Below are positions 33,501 to 42,663 of a stretch of 64,000 nt of DNA, piece after piece. The position numbers were made by a program, and so were the translations under genes. The DNA comes from Gliomastix tumulicola (Eukaryota; Ascomycota; Sordariomycetes; Hypocreales; Bionectriaceae), in NCBI GenBank assembly GCA_001599755.1, contig BCHX01000002.1, forward strand, positions 2,046,001 to 2,110,000. The letters are read 5' to 3'. Every line of letters starts with the position of its first letter. Positions within the stretch are counted from its first letter, which is position 1. The notes beneath the pieces were generated by a model, which saw nothing but the letters and a program-made list of their open reading frames with translations, was not told the origin of the DNA and made no database searches.

Positions 33501-34474
33501 GAGCAGAAGAACAAACAACATCACCACAAGCCTCGCAACTCACTTCAACGGCTCGGGGAACTTCTTCACGCTCACAATTTTCCGCATCTCTCACCCACGA
33601 GGATTGTCAGAGACTGGCACCTTGGCGCCAGCCCGGCATGCCCGCCTCACACTTCTCACACACCACTCACGGGCATGTCGGGACCTCTCTGATTCGTCTA
33701 TCTCACACACACATCAACTACAACCATCGTCTCACACGAACTCATCGACAAAAACACCACATCTCGACAAAGAAACCCACACCACTCGACCATCCCTTGT
33801 TCTCTCGTCCTCTACCAACCGCTTGAGGCGGCTTCTCGAAGCCAAACCTCACAAGAGCGCGCTTCACAAACTACTCCAACACCCGCGCACCTCTGCCACC
33901 TGCGGTCGGCCTAACTACCCACAAACAAGAGAACTGCCCGGTCAAACGATGTTTGAGCAAACATCACTGCCCTGCCAGGTTGAAGCAAGCCATACTCAGC
34001 CAAACAACACCCAGCCTGGCAGGGCTTCTTTGTCGAGATTCATCCTCAACACATCGCTAGCTACAGCCACAGCCACAGCCATCAAGCCACTACAACACAG
34101 CTGCCACAACCCTTTACACGACGGCACGCTCACGCCGATCAACGTGTCTCTCTGACCTTCTGCCCAAACCACACAAACTACACGCTCAAACCACGATCTT
34201 CTTTCAAACAACCACCGACTCACGAAGATCACCGCCCCCCTCCCCAGAGATCTCGAGTGATGATCTCCTGGGGCTGGTAGCATCAAGCATCTCCCTGGCC
34301 TGAATTAACGACGGCCCAAAACCAAACCATTCACAAACAACCTTGATGCACACATTGATTCTACCAGAAAGACCTCGCGCTGCCTAGCCACTCGATTCAA
34401 ACAACCCCATCACTCACACGTTTGGCTGGGCAGTGCGAGGCATGAGCAACCGCAACACCCTTTGGGCAAAGGGA
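30600..34474 (+). ncRNA. Array of about 40 back-to-back hairpins, candidate structured RNA
   Basis: Stems read directly (left arm/right arm): 30794-30803/30812-30821 (10 bp), 31336-31345/31365-31374 (10), 31415-31429/31442-31456 (15), 31459-31473/31505-31519 (15), 31521-31533/31542-31554 (13), 31596-31611/31639-31654 (16), 31700-31716/31738-31755 (17, one bulge), 31763-31774/31785-31796 (12), 31940-31951/31979-31990 (12), 32029-32041/32053-32065 (13), 32145-32157/32171-32183 (13), 32199-32207/32220-32228 (9), 32277-32286/32321-32330 (10), 32366-32375/32388-32397 (10), 32615-32627/32649-32661 (13), 32676-32689/32714-32727 (14), 32901-32913/32925-32937 (13), 32991-33003/33028-33040 (13), 33362-33379/33414-33431 (18), 33632-33644/33670-33682 (13), 33969-33979/34015-34025 (11), 34373-34390/34423-34440 (18), plus about 18 shorter ones. 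Loops are 8-35 nt and nearly G-free. Transcription is inferred from the upstream + strand intron. Confidence 0.55.
33046..33148 (+). repeat. Four spaced CTCTCATAAA elements
   Basis: CTCTCATAAA or a one-base variant starts at 33046, 33075, 33104 and 33131 (spacing 29, 29, 27), each followed by an imperfect TGAG that can fold back on CTCA. The spacers differ. It sits inside the hairpin array, in the gap between the 32991-33040 stem and the 33362-33431 stem, and is the only clear equal-spaced direct repeat there. Confidence 0.6.
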
Positions 34475-34609
34475 GGAGGAGGGCAAGACATCTTTGGCCT
34501 GGCTGGCCTGAGGCTCACGCTGACACGGGAGTTTGAGACATGAGACATAGGGGAGGAGTGCCTGAGGTTTCAGGAGATGAAGGGACTTGGTCGGAGGATT
34601 GATGATGAT

Positions 34610-34724
34610 CACCTAAAATGGTGCAGGGACACAGGCACTCGAAAAAGAGAGTGACCTTGGATGGAAGCCTAAAAATGGCTCAAGGGGACGAACACTCGAA
34701 AACAGAGTGATGATCACGGATCAT
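34610..34724 (+). repeat. Cluster of five A-rich-loop hairpins closing the array
   Basis: Five small stems in 115 nt: CACC-TAAAAT-GGTG (34610-34623), CACTC-GAAAAAGA-GAGTG (34636-34653), AGCC-TAAAAAT-GGCT (34666-34680), CACTC-GAAAACA-GAGTG (34693-34709), and ATGATC-ACG-GATCAT (34710-34724). The TAAAAT-loop and CACTC/GAGTG types alternate. Base composition here is G-richer than in the main array. A T-rich tract (34730-34860) follows. Confidence 0.55.
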
Positions 34725-34729
34725 GATGG

Positions 34730-34966
34730 GGTTTTCTTTTTCTTGTCTCTTTTCCTTTTCTTGTTTCTTTTCCTTTGCTTGTCTGCTTTGCATTTCTTGT
34801 TCTTTCCTTTCGTCTTATCTTCCTGCGATCTTGTTTCCTGTTTCTCATTTGTCTTGTTGCTAGGCTGTGGAATCACGGTCAAGGGATATATATGTACGAG
34901 CTCTGTCTCGAGGGGACGAGGGAGGAGATTGGTCTATGGAAGTCATCATTGGATGAACTACATACA
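34730..34966. other. Pyrimidine-rich tract downstream of ATG14
   Basis: A 130-bp run of TTTTCTTGT/TTTCCTTT-type sequence, then about 100 bp up to the ATG14 stop codon. It could be a + strand 3' end region for the hairpin transcript, or the 3'UTR of ATG14 on the other strand. No gene is seen. Confidence 0.35.
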
Positions 34967-36500
34967 TTATGACCTCAGCTTTGTCCAGCGGTAGCTTCTG
35001 AGTGCTTCCGCGGCGGATGACGGAGGAGACTTGGGTTCAGGTACGACTTCCCCTTCTTCCACCTTCCATGCTTCGTCTTCTAATATTTCCCAGTCAGGTA
35101 TCGGGGCGTCGCCGATGAGCTTCTTTTTCAGCTTGTCGGCGATGCGGCTGGGATTGGGGAGCTTGAAGGATTTGACGAGCTCGGTGCCGTCCGGGCCTCC
35201 AAGATGATAGTAAGTCGTGCCGTGGGAGAAGCGGCCAATCCAGTTCCTGTCGTTGCTATTTCCTTCAGCCCCATTCGAGGGCTTGGGGGCATCCTTATCC
35301 TTGTTGTCAATCGTTGGCGCTGACTCTATCAATAACGTGTACAGGTTGCGGCCCATCTGGCAGACTTCTTCAAAGGTATGTTTCTCCCCGAACGTCATCC
35401 CCTGCGAGCTGCACAGCCAAGCGATGTCATATGCTAACAGTGAGACTGCCTCGATGAAATACGAGTACGTCGTCGGGTCATCTTTTAGGAGCTGCGGCAA
35501 CGACTTGTGGATATAGAGCGGGCGGGCTCGTGGTAGGCGCCGGCCGTCTGCGTCTGTGGCGGGAGGTTCGGGAGCAGTGGTGGAAGTGTTGGAGGTGCTG
35601 GCGGTGCCGGGAAATGCGACGGGAGGGTGCCTGTATGAGCTGGCTACGTTGAAGATGGTGGGAAGGGGATAGTCGCGATGGGGGAGTGTGATTTCAGCGG
35701 GAAGGCGGATGGCGAGGTAATGAGAGGCCAGCATCAGGACGTGGGAGATGTGGCCGAGGGATGTTGTTATCAGCTCAGGGGACAGAGCTAGAATGGTCAG
35801 CATGGGAATTCTTGAATTGAATGCACGGATTGGGATGGGCCATACAGTTCATGTCGCGAAGCTCGATCACGGGCACCGTGCCTATGTGATACTCCCAACC
35901 GCCAGGAGCGCCAGCCTCGCCGGGCACGCGCACTCGGTCCAGTCCGTAGAGATCGGCAGCCTCGGTGCAGAGGAAGCTCCGGACACTAGCCATCTCCTCT
36001 GCACCCTGAGCCCAGCGATACTTCAGCCTCTGGATGGACTTGTCGACGTCGGCATCCTGCCTTGCACGGCGCTCTGGCAGCCCATCTGACAAGGACGCCA
36101 AGTCGGAGCGTCGGCGTGCGAGACCGGCCTTCCGGGCCTGGATCTCATCGCGCGCAGCCTGGATCTCACTCCGCAGCTGGTCGGCGGCAGCGAGGATGTG
36201 TGACGTCCTGCTCTCGGCGCGGCGCTGGCTTGCACGAGCCGAGTCGATGGCGTCGTTGCCCGGTTGAGCCGAGCTGCCGCCGCCGCCGCCGCCGCCGCCG
36301 CCGCTGCTGCTGCTGCCCTCCAGGAGGCTGCTGATCTCGCCTTCCAGTCCATCTCGCTCCAGGGAGACCTTCAGGTGCTGAAAACGGGGTTCGTAGAGCT
36401 GATTCCTGGCGTCCACGGGGCAGAGAAAGGGCAGTCGTTTGCCGTCATACTCGCGGCCACAGATGTCGCATTCCATGGCTGTCGGTGCGGGATATGACAT
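34967..36500 (-). CDS. ATG14: Autophagy protein Atg14 (PI3-kinase complex I)
   Basis: Two minus-strand exons, 36500-35846 and 35787-34967, with a 58-nt intron (GTATGG donor, CTGAC branch, CTAG acceptor); 491 aa. The N-terminus has the Atg14/Barkor cysteine motif (CDICGREYDGKRLPFLCPVD), then a polyglycine/serine stretch encoded by a GCC-type repeat near 36270-36310, then coiled coil (about 95-150). The splice rejoins ELRDMNSLSPELITTSLGHI, and a helical C-terminal region follows, including LLAYDIAWLCSSQGM. Atg14 directs the Vps34-Vps15-Atg6 complex to the pre-autophagosomal structure. ATG6 is about 9 kb away. Confidence 0.85.
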
Positions 36501-37328
36501 CAGACAGAAGCATGAATCATATGGCGGGCGCGCGTAGATCTGGTGAACAAGAGGGCCGCCCGTCCTTTGGCTAGAATGAGTTGGAGATGAGGCCCCAGTC
36601 TAGTCCACGAGTGCGACCCGGATTCCGAAGGGCGGGAAGATATATAGCAGCAAAAAAGGCTGGGGACGGGATGAAAGCTTATCTGAGCAGGTGACTCGGC
36701 TGGTGTCTGATTTGTCGTTCACGGATTGCACTGGATGTGTCACGAGGCTGCCTGGCTCACTGAGCGAGTCGTTCTTGCAGGGGGTGTTACAGGGGTGTTA
36801 CGGGAGTGCTACGGGGGTCGGCCAAAGTTACAGAGGGCCCAAGTGCCTCCGACGTGCGCTAAAGCCCACTTTAGTTACGGCTGGCGAAGCAATCATCCTA
36901 CGAAGTCCACCCAAAACGGCTCTGTTTTGCTGAATACAAGCTTACGCATAGGTACTTTACATGCAGGGCGAGTCTTGAAAATGACGGAAAAATAATGTAG
37001 GACGTTCAAGCTTCGTGATGATTCCATGGAAATGAACAGCACGCTTCTTTGTATTCGGGGTCGACTCCTACAGTTGATCTGATCTTTGACGCGTCTCAGC
37101 AGTGGGCTGGGTCGCGGCTTCCCGTCCCATTCATTGCACTCCACCCTCACCAATTCACGCCTATAACAGCAGCCGCGACCTTGGGCACCTTCCACACCAC
37201 AATTCCTCAACTCTTCTGGCTCTTTCCTTGTCTGATGGCTAGAGGAACGCGTTCCAAATTCCATCTTTGACAAGGTTTCTTGATTTCCAGCACTCTCCGA
37301 ATTGCCTTCAGATCAGCGTGAAAAGAAC
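36501..37328. promoter_or_regulatory. Divergent promoter with three 11-bp repeats
   Basis: 828 bp between divergent starts. At 36780-36812 three 11-bp units (GGGGGTGTTAC, AGGGGTGTTAC, GGGAGTGCTAC) follow one another and are then continued by GGGGGTCGGCC. A possible 5'UTR acceptor (TTTCCAG) lies near 37290. No gene is seen. Confidence 0.45.
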
Positions 37329-37968
37329 ATGGCGTCCACGGGCGTATCCATTGTCGAACCTTCGGGGCCAGCCCTTCAACCAGAGTCGGAGCCGAAGCAC
37401 GAGTCTGTGCAAGAGGAGAAGCAAGACCTAGAACCTGAAGTTCGTACAGGGTCGGGCCTTGCTACACCCGTGGTTTCTCGGCGTCGAACTCCAGAATCGC
37501 GACGCGACGCCAGAGACGTCCCGCTGGACACGGTTGAGACCCTCGAGATCCCTGACACGCCGGAGCCTTTCGACTGGGATGACTTCGAGCGGCGCTTCGA
37601 GCAAGCCCTGCGCGATGCTGATGAGAACGAGAAGCAGATCCTTAAGGAAGTGGAAAGCCTTTCCATGGTATGTCTACTGTCTTTTCCGGCAGAAGGGAAC
37701 CGCCGGCCATTGATACTGTTCTTAGTCCTTTCGAGCGTGGGCGTCTGCGGCTTCTGCCAGGGATGACGAACGCGCTGCCAAGAGACTGCAGACACGGCGG
37801 CGCTTCGTCAATATTTCAGAAGACAGGATGGAGCAGAAGCAAAGACATTGTAAGTGGTGACACGTCCCCTGCTCTTCACTGCGGGAGCTGACCTGGTGGC
37901 TGCTTCTGCCTACAGATACCCAGGTTGTCAAGGCCTTTGAAAGTGCTCTAGCGCTTCTCAAGTCCTAG
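37329..37968 (+). CDS. Hypothetical fungal protein, 171 aa
   Basis: Three exons, 37329-37667, 37726-37849 and 37916-37968, with introns of 58 and 66 nt (GTATGT...TTAG and GTAAGT...ACAG); all phases close. The N-terminal half is disordered and acidic, then FDWDDFERRFEQALRDADEN begins a long charged helix, and the last two exons add RRRFVNISEDRMEQKQRHY and a hydrophobic helix ending FESALALLKS. It is probably a coiled-coil protein. I recognise no named family; the clean splicing supports a real gene. Confidence 0.65.
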
Positions 37969-38215
37969 ATCACATGCAGACGCGATCTTTTTTGGTCTCG
38001 AGTCAGAAGCAACCACTTTTCACCTGCTTGATTTTCTACCTCCTCCCTTGGTTACTTTGGAAACATGTCGGCAGCATGAGGGGGAGTTTGGCATCCTGAC
38101 AGGACACGTGATGCTGTCACCTCAATGCCCCACTCCTGTTCCCGGCCACCTTTGGCCTTCTCTCATCCTGGCAGCTGACAACATTCCCTGCTGATGTTGA
38201 CATGTCAGAGGAACA

Positions 38216-38810
38216 ATGGCATCTCAACATACCCAAAAATCAACAGAAGGTAGTCAGAATGCGGCTATAGCAGCAAGCATAACTGAGGTATGAAGAGTCA
38301 CGCTACATTTCAATTTTATATGGCTACTAACGCGGTGTGTAGGGCGACCTCTTCTCCTTCTTTCAGACCCATTTTGAAGGCCAAGCTGTTGATCATTTTG
38401 ATCGCGAGTTTTTGAGGCCTGATGAGAGCAACGCTCATGTCCATGAAGAGGATGACGAGTACTGGGAGGAGGAGGAGGAGGAGGATGACTTGGGCTACTA
38501 CGCTGATGGCGTCAAGCGCACTCTGACCGACGAGCAAATCGCCATCTTTCGACACTCTGAGCTCCAAGAACTAAGGCGCGAGCTGGAGAAGGAGGATGAA
38601 GCGGCAGAGAGCACGGCTGCTCATTCCACAGGCGATGGGTCTGAATCCTCGCCAGGAACAAAGCCATCAGCCTCGTCTCTGGGCAAGAAGAGGAACAGGA
38701 ACAGGAACAAGAAAGGAAAAGCCCGTATTCCACCCGAGCCAAAGCCTGACCTTCGGAAGAGGACCTGGGATGTTGTCGACAAGGGTCTAGATTCCCTCGA
38801 ATACGATTGA
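38216..38810 (+). CDS. Small acidic fungal protein (DUF3807-like)
   Basis: Two exons, 38216-38287 and 38343-38810, with a 55-nt intron (GTATGA donor, CTAAC branch, GTAG acceptor); 179 aa. After the splice the protein reads GDLFSFFQTHFEG, then an acidic run, then YYADGVKRTLTDEQIAIFRH SELQ, which I recall as typical of fungal DUF3807 proteins, and a basic KKRNRNRNKKGKAR segment that could be a nuclear localisation signal. Function is unknown. It starts 248 bp after the previous stop on the same strand. Confidence 0.65.
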
Positions 38811-40239
38811 TTGACGAGTCCCGACATCAATCCACCCAAGCCACGGATAGTCTCTAAGCTTGCACATCACACCGCCTCTTGAGGATAACCACCCCATCAT
38901 GTTGGGGTGAAGGTCTGAGCCAAGGAAGGCAATAATGGTATGTCTTGAAATTTCTTTTTGTGCATTTATTTTGATCATGATGAAAACCTTTGTATCGTCA
39001 TCCTTAGTCGGAATGCGGGCTGCTGGCAGATGACCTATTGGCTCCTGTCGACGGTGATGCCTGACAGCCCCAACATGTCGAGTCAATTAATCTTCTCTCT
39101 GATGATCTCTATTCATTCTCACGATGCTGTTCGATGCTCAGGAAGGTTCGCTTTGCTAACTTGTCCTAGGATGATGCCATAGGATAGGCCCACCGTCTGG
39201 TGCGCCTCAGGCGTAATATGGGAAGCATAGTCGTTCTTGTGGTACGAGTCAGACTGCCTTCCGGGATTGTTGTACTACCAGCTGTACCACCAACCCGATA
39301 ACTGCCAGGCTTGCATCATGCAGCGGGCGGTGTGTATCAATATGCTAGGGAGGTTTCAGTGTTCATCAACGCCTGTCAGACAGGCCACTCGGATGGGTTA
39401 ATAGACAATATCTTGTGGATAGAGCTCAGTTCAAAATTCTAAACCAACACACTGATGAATATTAAGAGCCAACATGTAGCAAGCCACCAATTCAACTGGC
39501 GACGACAGGTAGACCGAGGTGTTGGCGACAGGCAGGCGCTATGCCCACTTTCGGTCGTTGCTCTGCCCCAAAGTTTGCACGCCAAGAACCAGCCCCTCAC
39601 GCGAGTCGCAGTGACCTTCAGCCCAATCACCCCCCAATCACCCCCCAATCACTCCCCAATTGCCAATTACAGCCCTGCATGGCAGGCGGTCTTGGGTACA
39701 GTTCGTTTAGGTTCAGGTGGCTCGGGCTCTAACTTCTCACCAATCTAGACGCGCTAACGCCTGTGGGCGGGTCCTGCCTGCCTCATTTAGTGGACGGTTG
39801 GTTGCGGTCCAGGCCTGGGGCGCCTGCGAGTGCCTGTGATTGCCTGTGAGCGTCTGTGAGTTGGTGGCACTGCCCTCAAGCGGTCCCTTATCCACCGCCA
39901 AAATCACCACCACATCAGCTTTGAGCCTTATTTCGTTCGTGCCCGGGACGCAACTCACCCTCTCCCATCTCACCCTGCTCCGTTGTGCGCCGCCCATCCC
40001 GCGACCTCCAGCCTTGTCACACCCATCTAGTACCTCGCGTCGGCTGCAAGGTATTTCCCTCCAGCCTCCTCCCACTGCGAAACCGAAGGCGCCTGCGACG
40101 ACTGCGCGCGCCGACCGTGCTCACGAGTCCTCAACCCGATTGCTGCCGCCCGCCATCCACCCCCACCTTCTACAACGACTCCCAACACCGTCATCCTCGA
40201 CTTCCCCGTCGCCAACGTGCGACGCCGCTCGCCGACAAG
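38811..40239. promoter_or_regulatory. CKA1 upstream region with two phased repeat arrays
   Basis: 1.43 kb without a convincing gene. CCAAT occurs at 39623, 39634, 39645 and 39656, exactly 11 bp apart within AATCACCCC-type units, with a fifth copy at 39663. A second array of four 10-bp units (GCCTGCGAGT, GCCTGTGATT, GCCTGTGAGC, GTCTGTGAGT) occupies 39822-39861. CCAAT is the core bound by the HAP/CBC complex; binding here is inferred. Confidence 0.6.
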
Positions 40240-41794
40240 ATGGCTCGGGTCTACGCGGACGTCAATCAGAACATGCCCCGCAGCTACTGGGACTACGATA
40301 GCGTTAACATCAGTGAGTGCCCCTCGATGCCCTCCCTCTCTGCCTCCCCCCCGCGTCGAGGCGAAGGCTTTGCGCCCTTCCGATTTGATGAGGGGTCGTC
40401 ACCATGGATCCCTCGCCTAGAACCACGCGAGAGACCGCCGAGGCTGGTAACATTGCTGACTCTGAGGATATAGGCTGGGGCGTCCTGGAGAACTACGAGG
40501 TCGTGAGGAAGATCGGTACGTGCCCGCATCCCGTCAGACCTGCGAACGGTCATTGCCGAGCTTGGCGACCCGACCTATCCGGAGCCAGGCTATCCGGCCT
40601 GCACGATCATTTCGAGCGCTGGACACTGACCGAGAGAACTAGGCCGGGGCAAGTACTCCGAGGTGTTCGAGGGCATCAATGTCGTCAACTACCAGAAATG
40701 CGTCATCAAGGTCTTAAAGCCTGTCAAGAAGAAGAAAATTAAGCGTGAAATCAAAATCTTGCAGAACCTTGCTGGCGGTCCGAACGTCGTCGCGTTGCTC
40801 GACGTCGTTCGCGATTCTCAGGTGAGTCTTGCTCTGCCCCGGTTCCGGAGCGCATCCCCATCACCGAGCCTCATCTTGCTGTACTGCCAGTCATGATACA
40901 AAGACTGACACGCTGGGTTCTTCTGCCCATACACAGAGCAAAACCCCGTCACTCATCTTCGAGTATGTCAACAACATCGATTTCCGGAGCCTCTACCCCA
41001 AGTTCAACGACCTTGACGTTCGATTCTACATCCACGAGCTGCTCAAGGCGTTGGACTTCTGCCACAGCAAAGGCATCATGCACCGAGACGTCAAGCCTCA
41101 TAACGTTATGATCGATCATGAGAACAGAAAAGTATGGGCCTCTTTTCCCCAGAATCTCGGCCAAGTGATCGGATAAATATTAACTCTCGTGCCTCATAGC
41201 TGCGTCTCATCGACTGGGGTCTGGCCGAGTTCTACCATCCCGGAACTGAGTACAACGTCCGCGTCGCGTCGCGCTACTTCAAGGGTCCTGAGCTGTTGGT
41301 TGATTTCCAGGAGTACGACTACAGCCTCGACATGTGGAGCTTGGGCGCCATGTTTGCCTCGATGATCTTCCGCAAGGAGCCTTTCTTCCACGGCAACAGC
41401 AACTCGGATCAGCTCGTCAAGATCGCAAAGGTCCTCGGAACCGACGACCTGTTTGACTACCTCGACAAGTACGAGATCGAGCTTGACGCTCAGTATGACG
41501 ATATCCTCGGCCGCTTCCAGAAGAAGCCGTGGCACAGCTTTGTTACATCCGAGAACCAGCGGTTTGTCTCTAACGAAGCCATCGACTTCCTCGACAAGCT
41601 GCTGCGCTACGACCATCAGGTATGCTCCTTGAATTGCAGAGCAGTCTCTCCTTGGTGCCTTGGGTCTCGCTAACATTAGATTCAAGGAACGGTTGACGGC
41701 CAAGGAAGCTCAGGCACACCCCTACTTCAACCCCGTCCGCGATCCCGAGGTTTTCAAGCAGAACCTAGCCAACGGAGGTGTCGTCAAGTCCTAA
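40240..41794 (+). CDS. CKA1: Casein kinase II catalytic subunit alpha
   Basis: Six exons: 40240-40312, 40474-40515, 40643-40821, 40937-41131, 41200-41619 and 41687-41794; introns 161, 127, 115, 68 and 67 nt; 338 aa. The kinase has the glycine loop GRGKYSEVF, the basic CK2 cluster KPVKKKKIKRE, the catalytic HRDVKPHNVM, the DWG form of the DFG motif (LRLIDWGLAEFYHP), and GTEYNVRVASRYFKGPELL, all diagnostic of CK2-alpha. It phosphorylates acidic Ser/Thr sites in nucleus and cytoplasm and is constitutively active. The last acceptor was placed to give YDHQERLTAKEA. It is convergent with the SCM3-like gene. Confidence 0.96.
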
Positions 41795-42663
41795 GCACAC
41801 TCCGATTCACGTGCACGCTCCCTCATAGCGCTCCCCTCAGCGACGACATCCAACGCGAGTGTGTATCGCGGCGGGACGGACGGTTGTATCCTGACTTATG
41901 TCTGGATTCCCATCGACGATACCCCGGGCTGTGTTGGACTTGTATACCAACGAACGAGATTCACGTGGAGAACTTCAATGAAGGGCTCTCGGTCCCGCCC
42001 TCGCAGCAAATTCTGGAGCAAAGTCATACATACGGTTGCCGGAGGTAGGACACACGGCACCAAATACGAGGAGCAGTCCTCAAGATATGAAGAATGATAA
42101 CACTGCTTAGGCCAAGGAGGAAGAAAGAAAGAAAGGTTCGCGGATTAATATACCAGAGACAAATCCGCGTCAGCAACACTGGGCGCAGAGGCATGCCAGT
42201 CAATGTGAAAACAGATTCGATTTTCTCTTTTTCCTCTTTGTATCTCCCGGCTTATTTCATCCCAAAGCGCTCTCTGTATTGTTCTTATCCCCGTTTTCTT
42301 ATGACACTATTATTTCTCGGCCACACGAGGACACGGGCGTTGGACAAGGGGGGGCTGAAAAGGATGGCGTCTACGAGGCACTGGTGGATTTGTCCTGAGA
42401 TATCTTGTTGGTCAGCGTTAGGCGATGGAGATAAATGAGCTGGCGTTGCTTTTTGCTGAGATTGGCGAAGAAGAATTCAATTAGCATCCAGATAAACTTC
42501 GTTCATTGTGACGCGCCTCGTTGGCGACTATTAATGCCGACATTGTGACTATACAGCTACATACCAACGTAAGGGACATTCTATCCCTGCTTGCTTGCTT
42601 GTGTACTTCAACATTCCAATAGACTACCTTGTACCATGATCAATCCTCCACGGGTATCAGCCT
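41795..42663. other. Convergent intergenic region CKA1/SCM3-like gene
   Basis: 869 bp holding the 3'UTRs of two convergent genes. A GAAAGAAAGAAAGG tract is at 42121-42136. No gene or RNA is recognised. Confidence 0.4.

Noticed and set aside
33172..34155. 327-codon open frame on the + strand
   Set aside because: It lies in the G-poor hairpin array, where TAG and TGA are rare by composition, starts with TTG, overlaps another 182-codon frame, and its sequence is just the hairpin arms translated. No domain or coding bias.
30600..34474. CRISPR or minisatellite explanation of the array
   Set aside because: No constant repeat unit exists; stems differ in sequence and length, and the organism is a fungus.
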